DNA of 64,000 nt from Cyanobacteria bacterium M_surface_10_m1_298 (GTDB lineage Bacteria > Cyanobacteriota > Cyanobacteriia > PCC-6307 > Cyanobiaceae). This document shows, in pieces, positions 59,584 to 64,000 of this stretch (within the stretch, counting starts at the first letter, position 1; each line of letters opens with the position of its first letter). Below the pieces are notes generated by a model, which saw nothing but the letters and a program-made list of their open reading frames with translations, made no database searches and had not been told where the DNA came from. The DNA lies in the NCBI GenBank assembly GCA_016882485.1, contig VGPT01000002.1, forward strand, positions 1-64,000, given 5' to 3'. The position numbers and the translations under genes were made by a program.

Positions 59584-59943
59584 TCAGATCTGCAGCGCTT
59601 GGCACTCCTGGGCCGATTGCAGTAGCAGCCGATCCTTGCGTTCTTGATCAGGGTCGCCGAGCAGGCTCAGATTGAGCATGGCTTCCACTGCGAGTAGGGC
59701 CGTGTAGCAGCGCAGGGCATTCTTGGCATCCGCCCGCTCGCGCAGCTGATGGGAGATCCCCATGGCGGTGCGACAGCTGGGGCGATTGCCCTCGAAACAG
59801 CGCCGCGCTGACTGCTGTAGAGATGCGAAGGCTTGGGCGTGAGCAGCAGAGCCGCTGGCGAGCATCCCACTCACCAGGAGCACCCGCAGCAGAGGCTTCA
59901 GCCAGCGGGTCTTGCCAATGAGGGGCGGCCGGAGCACAGGCAT
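59584..59943 (-). CDS. Small secreted protein, unknown
   Basis: 119 residues: a signal peptide (about 1-36, 'LASGSAAHAQA') and a helical mature domain with 'CFEGNRPSCRTAMGISHQLR' and 'AKNALRCYTALLAVEAMLNL'. Four cysteines could form two disulfides. No family recognised. Confidence 0.6.
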   Translation of the reverse strand: MPVLRPPLIGKTRWLKPLLRVLLVSGMLASGSAAHAQAFASLQQSARRCFEGNRPSCRTAMGISHQLRERADAKNALRCYTALLAVEAMLNLSLLGDPDQERKDRLLLQSAQECQALQI

Positions 59944-59971
59944 CCGGCCACCCTAGGGAAGCCGGTAGGCA

Positions 59972-60154
59972 CTAGTGATCGCTGGGGTGGTCGTGTTGCC
60001 AGCGGGTGAGGGTGGCTGGGGAGAATTTGTGACCGTGCTTGCGAGCCACAGCGGCGACGCAGCTGTTGTTGGTGCCACAGCGATCCAGTTCACGCTGCAT
60101 CGTGGAGTTGCCCTTGGCTTTGGCCATGAACAGTTCCAGCTGATGTTTTGACAT
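59972..60154 (-). CDS. Nif11-type small protein
   Basis: 60 residues with the Nif11 pattern 'HQLELFMAKAKGNSTMQREL' and 'VAAVARKHGHKFSPATLTRW'. It ends soon after the leader, with no core peptide, so it is a leader-like free-standing protein. AT-rich DNA (60155-60282) lies upstream and probably holds its promoter. Function unknown. Confidence 0.7.
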   Translation of the reverse strand: MSKHQLELFMAKAKGNSTMQRELDRCGTNNSCVAAVARKHGHKFSPATLTRWQHDHPSDH

Positions 60155-60282
60155 GGCTGACTCTTACATTCAGAGCTACCAACAATTAGCTCTTTCCTTG
60201 AATTGGTTTAGCCAATATTCAGGTTCTTTCCTGAAAACTTTCCCGCTTATCTTTTGATTTGCTTATCAGATAAAGCTGTTGT

Positions 60283-60489
60283 TTAATCGTCGCCCAGGAA
60301 GCGCGGTGCATAGCGCCACGCCAGCACCACCGTGGCCAAGCCGTAACCCACAAAGGTGAGCGCCTGCCCGGCGCTCGCCGTTGCGTAGATCTCCCGTTCC
60401 AGCAGAACGAAGTCAATCAGGGAGGCCACGGTTCCCCAGATCAGCACCCACACCGACACATAGGCCACACCCTTCAGGGTTCGTTCCAC
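60283..60489 (-). CDS. Small membrane protein, two helices
   Basis: 68 residues with two hydrophobic segments ('VAYVSVWVLIWGTVASLIDF' and 'ALTFVGYGLATVVLAW') joined by a short charged loop. No family recognised. It lies downstream of a 64-residue gene on the same strand. Confidence 0.6.
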   Translation of the reverse strand: MERTLKGVAYVSVWVLIWGTVASLIDFVLLEREIYATASAGQALTFVGYGLATVVLAWRYAPRFLGDD

Positions 60490-60546
60490 CGGTTTGCTGT
60501 GCTGCGTTGTTGGCAGTCTGCAGCACTCAGGCCCTGAGGGGCTGAG

Positions 60547-60741
60547 CTACCACATCCATTCATCGGGGGAGGGGATGCCGCTATCGCGGCGAACCCTGGC
60601 AATCCGTTCAAGACGTTTCTGCTCCTCCTCGCTGCGGCTCAGCCAAGGCCGGATGCGGTTCGCCGCCTTCGAGGCATCCAAGGCCGATGGCAGCTTGGTC
60701 AGCTTGTAGCTGACCCCGTTGTGGGTGGTGGTTTGCGACAT
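60547..60741 (-). CDS. Small basic protein, unknown
   Basis: 64 residues, charged: 'NGVSYKLTKLPSALDASKAA' and 'RSEEEQKRLERIARVRRDSG', with 'PDEWMW' at the end. No domain recognised. It lies 4 bases from the small membrane gene upstream, so the two are cotranscribed. Confidence 0.55.
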   Translation of the reverse strand: MSQTTTHNGVSYKLTKLPSALDASKAANRIRPWLSRSEEEQKRLERIARVRRDSGIPSPDEWMW

Positions 60742-60745
60742 GCCC

Positions 60746-60880
60746 TCAGGGGTTCAGCCAGAGCTTGAGCACCACGGCCAAGAGGGCGACTCCCAGGATC
60801 CAGAACAACCAGGTGAGCTGCAGCACAACGGCCAGCACCAGGCCAATCACAAAGAAAACAAGGAAACGCCCGAGAGTCAT
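60746..60880 (-). CDS. 44-residue membrane peptide
   Basis: A very hydrophobic peptide: 'MTLGRFLVFFVIGLVLAVVL' followed by 'LTWLFWILGVALLAVVLKLW', so two short membrane helices. It is followed at 4 bases by the 64-residue gene. No family recognised. Confidence 0.5.
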   Translation of the reverse strand: MTLGRFLVFFVIGLVLAVVLQLTWLFWILGVALLAVVLKLWLNP

Positions 60881-61168
60881 GGGATTCGATGAACCCTCCC
60901 GGGCCGATCGCAGTGCTTGTTCAGTCTCCTGTCGGGCTGTACGCCGCCGCGCAGGAGCATCTCGAGCCTACCCCACAGCTGTGTTTCCACCACCTGTGGA
61001 GCACCTGTGATCACTAGCACTGCCTGTGGAGTCTGTCGTTGTCTTGCGCCTCCAGCGCTGCCTTTCGCTCAATCAATACGAGATCAATCGAAGGAGTGGA
61101 AGAATTTATTAACAACGACGGAGGGATAAACGCCGCTGGCCAGTTTTGGGTTGATCAGCAAAAAAACC

Positions 61169-62194
61169 ATGTTCTGGCCTTTCCGGAATCATTCCTCCAT
61201 CGGTGTCGATCTGGGTACGGCTAACACCCTGATGTATGTCTCAGGGAAAGGCATTGTGCTCGACGAGCCCTCGGTTGTTGCTCTGGATATCGAGCGCGGT
61301 GTTCCCATCGAAGTGGGAGCAGGTGCCAAGCGAATGATCGGTAAAACACCGAAATCCATCCAGGCCATCCGCCCCCTGCGTGACGGTGTGATTGCGGATT
61401 ACGCAGCGGCCGAATTGATGATGCAGACCTTCATGCGCCGCGGCAATGGTGGCAAGACCACAGCGCCTCGGATGGTGGTGGGGATCCCCAGCAGCATCAC
61501 GGATGTGGAGCGCCGCGCCGTGCGCGAAGCCGGCATCATCGGCTCTAAAGAGGTGTATCTGATCGATGAGACCGTGGCCGCTGCCATCGGTGCAGGTCTG
61601 CCGATCACCGAACCCGTTGGCAGCATGATTGTTGATATCGGTGGAGGAACCACGGATGTTGCCGTGCTGAGCCTGGGCTCTCCTGTGGCCAGCGAATCGG
61701 TTCGGATCGCAGGTGATGAAATCACCGAAAGCATCGCCTCCTATCTCAAGAAGACCTATGGCCTGGTGATCGGTGAATCCACCGCTGAAAAGGTCAAGAT
61801 GCAGATTGGCTCGGCCCATGCCAATGCCAAAAACGATGACCGCCATATGGAGGTGAGTGGCTTCAACAACCGCACCGGATTGCCTGAGAGCATCACGGTG
61901 ACCGCCCTCGAAATCCGTGGCGCGATTGAAGAGCCCCTCAGCGCGATCGTTGAATCGATCAAGCGTGTTCTGGAGCAAACTCCGCCCGAACTGGCCGCTG
62001 ACGTTCACGCCCGTGGCATTGTTCTGGCCGGTGGTGGTGCCTTGATTCCGGGAATCAGTGATCTGATCACCGAATCCACCGGCATCTTCACGGTGGTGGC
62101 CGAAGATCCTCTGCACTGCGTGGTGAATGGCTGCGGCCAAGTGCTGGAGGATTGGGACAACCTCAAGCGCTGCACCTGCGGCGAGATGTCCTGA
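61169..62194 (+). CDS. mreB: MreB-like actin homologue, stand-alone paralogue
   Basis: 341 residues of MreB type: phosphate-1 'IGVDLGTANTLMYVSGKG', 'SMIVDIGGGTTDVAVLSLGS' (phosphate-2) and 'GIVLAGGGALIPGISDLITE' (adenosine site). MreB forms ATP-dependent filaments guiding cell-wall synthesis. There is no mreC or mreD next to it, so this may be the second mreB of the genome or a scattered single copy. ATG 61169 follows a TTG at 61151. The 287 bases before it hold no recognised gene. Confidence 0.88.
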   Translation: MFWPFRNHSSIGVDLGTANTLMYVSGKGIVLDEPSVVALDIERGVPIEVGAGAKRMIGKTPKSIQAIRPLRDGVIADYAAAELMMQTFMRRGNGGKTTAPRMVVGIPSSITDVERRAVREAGIIGSKEVYLIDETVAAAIGAGLPITEPVGSMIVDIGGGTTDVAVLSLGSPVASESVRIAGDEITESIASYLKKTYGLVIGESTAEKVKMQIGSAHANAKNDDRHMEVSGFNNRTGLPESITVTALEIRGAIEEPLSAIVESIKRVLEQTPPELAADVHARGIVLAGGGALIPGISDLITESTGIFTVVAEDPLHCVVNGCGQVLEDWDNLKRCTCGEMS

Positions 62195-62227
62195 GAGCCA
62201 CGGCGAATTTCCGCGGCTTGATCCCCG

Positions 62228-62255
62228 CCCCGGAGGCTTTGCCCCGGGGTTTTTT
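62228..62255 (+). terminator. Rho-independent terminator of mreB
   Basis: CCCCGG (62228-62233) pairs with CCGGGG (62244-62249) around a 10-base loop, followed by six T (62250-62255). It ends the mreB transcript 34 bases after the stop. Confidence 0.7.
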
Positions 62256-62265
62256 CATGGCTGCC

Positions 62266-62484
62266 TTAGCCCTCCACCAGCGTTTTGTGGGCCCTGGTCT
62301 GTTCGCTCCAATAGAGAAGGTCATTGGCCCGATGCAACCCCATGACCGTTTGGCAGGGACCTTGGGGCAGGCACACCCGGTAGTGACCATCCTCCAGCGC
62401 TTCGATGGTCGATCCCGTTGGGGTCATGGCCACCAGGCGCTTGCGTCCCGGCGGGTTGTGCGGCATGGATTCAGTCGCGCTCAT
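62266..62484 (-). CDS. Small conserved protein, unknown
   Basis: 72 residues: 'RKRLVAMTPTGSTIEALEDG' and 'YRVCLPQGPCQTVMGLHRAN', ending 'SEQTRAHKTLVEG'. Two cysteines 7 residues apart. No family recognised. Convergent with mreB, just after its terminator. Confidence 0.5.
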   Translation of the reverse strand: MSATESMPHNPPGRKRLVAMTPTGSTIEALEDGHYRVCLPQGPCQTVMGLHRANDLLYWSEQTRAHKTLVEG

Positions 62485-62680
62485 CAGAGTCCACAGGAGC
62501 TGGAATGCAAAAGCCCCCGGGGGGTCCGAGGGCCATTGCTGGCGGGGTTTCGGGTTCTGCCCCTGCCATCCCATCGGTCATGGCTCAGGTGCCTGCTGCT
62601 TGGCAAGGCCTTGGTGGTGTGGCTGGCGCTGGCCTGAATTTTCTCTGCAGAGGAGATTTAAACAGTGTTAGGGATGGGCC

Positions 62681-63007
62681 ATGGATGAACTCCATCGCTC
62701 AGACTTTCAACCCGTGCTCCGCACCCTGCAGCAGAGCTTTGCCGGGGATCGAGGCGTGGGCCGTGCCTTTTGGCAGCTGGGGCTCTTAGAGAAGGTCATG
62801 GCGCACAACTTGACGCCCGATCGCCTGAAGGAAGCCTGCGATCTTGTGCGCTCCTACGAGCTGGCTGTGGATTACGTGATGGAGGCTTCTGATCTCCACG
62901 AGGCCTGGAGTCGATCGTTGGAGGTGTTGACGGCCACCAACGATCTGCTCGCCTGGGCGGCTGAGCTGAACCTGATCGTGTCTCGCTCAGCGAAGTCTGA
63001 GTTTTAG
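62681..63007 (+). CDS. Conserved cyanobacterial protein, unknown
   Basis: 108 residues, helical, with 'FQPVLRTLQQSFAGDRGVGR', 'MAHNLTPDRLKEACDLVRSY' and 'SLEVLTATNDLLAWAAELNL'. No motif is recognised. It overlaps the convergent gene by 4 bases. Confidence 0.6.
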   Translation: MDELHRSDFQPVLRTLQQSFAGDRGVGRAFWQLGLLEKVMAHNLTPDRLKEACDLVRSYELAVDYVMEASDLHEAWSRSLEVLTATNDLLAWAAELNLIVSRSAKSEF

Positions 63008-63201
63008 AGGGTGCTCTGCCACTCCATCAGCAGGTCGTAGCGCCACTCGGGCCGAATCAGCTCGCTGGGAAACACGGCGAAGCGATGCTCCGGGTAGCTG
63101 GTAGCCGCCAGTTGCTTCGCTTCCTGACGGTTGTGGGCCACCACATGGAAACGGCCGTAATCGAGATGCCCCGAATGAAAGACCTCGTAGATCCGTTTCA
63201 T
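63004..63201 (-). CDS. Small conserved protein, unknown
   Basis: 65 residues: 'MKRIYEVFHSGHLDYGRFHV', 'HNRQEAKQLAATSYPEHRFA' and 'RPEWRYDLLMEW'. It has the look of a small beta-alpha protein with several aromatic residues. It follows the two Hli genes on the same strand. Function unknown. Confidence 0.55.
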   Translation of the reverse strand: MKRIYEVFHSGHLDYGRFHVVAHNRQEAKQLAATSYPEHRFAVFPSELIRPEWRYDLLMEWQSTL

Positions 63202-63260
63202 CAGCCAATGCCTCTGCTGCTTTCCCCTGGCCTAGCAAGCGATGGAGGGTTGTGTCAGCT

Positions 63261-63476
63261 TCAGCTGAGATACCAGCGCACCAGGGCGATCACCTGGCCA
63301 GCCGGACCGTGACCGCTGATCCATTCGCCAACCAGGGCCGCCGCGAATCCAACCATGGCCACGCGGCCGTTCAGGCGCTCCACGGCCTCGAGGGCTGCAG
63401 TGTTCCAGGGCCGCGCGCTGGTCATGCTGCGGCCGAAGGCTTCAACCGGCTCGTAATGGAAGTCCTGAGGGGCCAT
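63261..63476 (-). CDS. High-light-inducible protein (Hli/SCP), first copy
   Basis: 71 residues. The chlorophyll-binding helix is 'ERLNGRVAMVGFAAALVGEW' with the conserved ERxNGRxAMxG. Hli proteins bind chlorophyll and carotenoid singly or as dimers in the thylakoid membrane and protect photosystems during light stress. 15 bases separate it from the second Hli gene, so both are in one operon. Confidence 0.9.
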   Translation of the reverse strand: MAPQDFHYEPVEAFGRSMTSARPWNTAALEAVERLNGRVAMVGFAAALVGEWISGHGPAGQVIALVRWYLS

Positions 63477-63491
63477 GGAGGGAGCGAAGGA

Positions 63492-63728
63492 TCAGAAACA
63501 GAACGGCAGGTATTGGGTGTGGCACGCCGCATAGCCATCCACCAGGGCGCCGAGGCCGATCTGGTGAACGATGCCCTGGCCGGTCAGCCCCTCGGTGATC
63601 ACGCCGATCACAATGCCCAGCATCGCCATGCGTCCGTTGAAGCGCTCCACCTGCTGCAGCTGCTGCTGGTGAATCGACTGCTCAGCGCGGTTGCGGCACC
63701 AGGTGTCGCTGACTTGGTTGGTCTGCAT
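63492..63728 (-). CDS. High-light-inducible protein (Hli/SCP), second copy
   Basis: 78 residues with 'VERFNGRMAMLGIVIGVITE' as the chlorophyll-binding helix, and a longer tail with two cysteines ('YAACHTQYLPFC'). It serves the same protective function as its neighbour. ATG 63728 is used; the longer frame upstream covers the end of the small peptide gene. Confidence 0.9.
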   Translation of the reverse strand: MQTNQVSDTWCRNRAEQSIHQQQLQQVERFNGRMAMLGIVIGVITEGLTGQGIVHQIGLGALVDGYAACHTQYLPFCF

Positions 63729-63741
63729 CGTGCTCTCCAGT

Positions 63742-63858
63742 TCAGGGGCGAGTGGAGCCGAGGTCGCTGGGCCGGGACAGCACGTAAACCACACCTGCGG
63801 TGAGCAGAGCGCCGATCACAACCATCGCCGTGATGGCGATCCCGTAGTCCGCTTCCAT
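63742..63858 (-). CDS. 38-residue single-membrane-segment protein
   Basis: A short acidic start ('MEADYGIAITAMVVIGALLT') and one hydrophobic helix, then 'YVLSRPSDLGSTRP'. It lies 13 bases upstream of the two Hli genes on the same strand, so it may be part of the same light-stress operon. Not recognised as a named photosystem subunit. Confidence 0.5.
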   Translation of the reverse strand: MEADYGIAITAMVVIGALLTAGVVYVLSRPSDLGSTRP

Positions 63859-63903
63859 GGCCTCGTTGCGTTTGATGAAGCCACTGTAACAGGATGTAAC
63901 GGC

Positions 63904-63999
63904 TTAAGGGTGACGGGTTTTCTCTGTTTGGTTTCGATCGGCCTGTTCAGGCCGGGGAGTGGCCGGGTCGAGCAGCACGGCTTTCATCAGGCCTGCCAT
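63904..63999 (-). CDS. Short open frame at window edge, possibly partial
   Basis: A 31-residue frame ('MAGLMKAVLLDPATPRPEQA' and a charged tail ending 'KTRHP') runs to the window edge. It may be the end of a gene starting beyond 64000. A 6-bp hairpin (63939-63954) is inside it. Little can be said. Confidence 0.25.
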   Translation of the reverse strand: MAGLMKAVLLDPATPRPEQADRNQTEKTRHP

Positions 64000-64000
64000 G

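Noticed and set aside
61151-61168. TTG start for mreB adding MISKKT
   Set aside because: ATG 61169 gives the usual short N-terminus before the nucleotide-binding motif.
61241-62140. 299-residue open frame on the minus strand
   Set aside because: It is the complement of mreB and is His/Asp-rich nonsense with no family.
63939-63954. CGGCCT ... AGGCCG hairpin near the window edge
   Set aside because: No T run on either strand and it lies inside a possible coding frame, so its role cannot be supported.

Overview
This GC-rich, tightly packed 64 kb window comes from a picocyanobacterium of the Synechococcus/Cyanobium type. The lineage is supported by a phycocyanin beta-subunit gene, NdhL, cyAbrB, two high-light-inducible (Hli) proteins, an SLH-type cyanobacterial porin, a group 2 sigma factor, the FutA/FutB iron transporter and many cyanobacteria-only small proteins. 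There are no insertion sequences, phage genes or CRISPR arrays. Neighbouring genes often overlap by 1-4 bases (ATGA or TGATG), and convergent genes often overlap at their 3' ends.

Layout. 1-9.5 kb: the end of a metal ABC permease, an M23 peptidase, a large porin, a three-gene cluster with two DUF3721 proteins opposite a MerR regulator, a QueD-like enzyme, hisIE and an RND efflux pair. 9.5-21.3 kb: a metzincin-type protease, a DUF2214 protein, a sigma factor, small membrane proteins, a Nif11-cupin fusion, cyAbrB, an Mre11/Rad50-like pair, a c6-type cytochrome, trpA, DUF3007, ndhL and tRNA-Leu(UAA). 21.4-39.4 kb: a respiratory and carbohydrate-oxidation region with two DUF2231 proteins, an alternative terminal oxidase (ctaC2-ctaD2-ctaE2) whose subunit II lacks the CuA cysteines, two GMC oxidoreductases around a GH63 glucosidase, then DoxX, VOC, SMP-30 lactonase and cupin genes opposite an SDR sugar dehydrogenase, a channel-like protein, a ClC transporter and NDH-2.

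39.9-46.6 kb is an iron and metal region: a metallophosphatase, FutB, FutA, a Crp/Fnr (IdiB-like) regulator with two Fur-like boxes, a ferritin, a 46-residue Cys/Lys-rich peptide beside a third Fur-like box, a truncated methyltransferase and an ArsR regulator. 46.6-64 kb holds a flavin oxidoreductase, a Nif11 peptide, a TerB/Coq4-like fusion with a PRXL2-like protein, PPOX and DCC enzymes, a frameshifted solitary cpcB, an arsenite methyltransferase, a nitroreductase, an L,D-transpeptidase, PPK2, a DUF4912 protein, a lone mreB paralogue, many small unknown proteins and two Hli proteins.

How the parts may work together (inference). In the 21-39 kb region the glucosidase would release sugar, the GMC and SDR enzymes would oxidise it, the lactonase would open the lactone, and electrons would reach a quinol-type oxidase, with NDH-2 also feeding the quinone pool. 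In the iron region, uptake, storage, a regulator and the new Cys-rich peptide share Fur-like sites, so they may form one iron-responsive regulon. The main candidates for undescribed biology are the oxidase/GMC/GH63 cluster with its one degenerate GMC partner, the Fur-linked Cys-rich peptide, the DUF3721/decapeptide-repeat/MerR cluster and the TerB/Coq4-like fusion.
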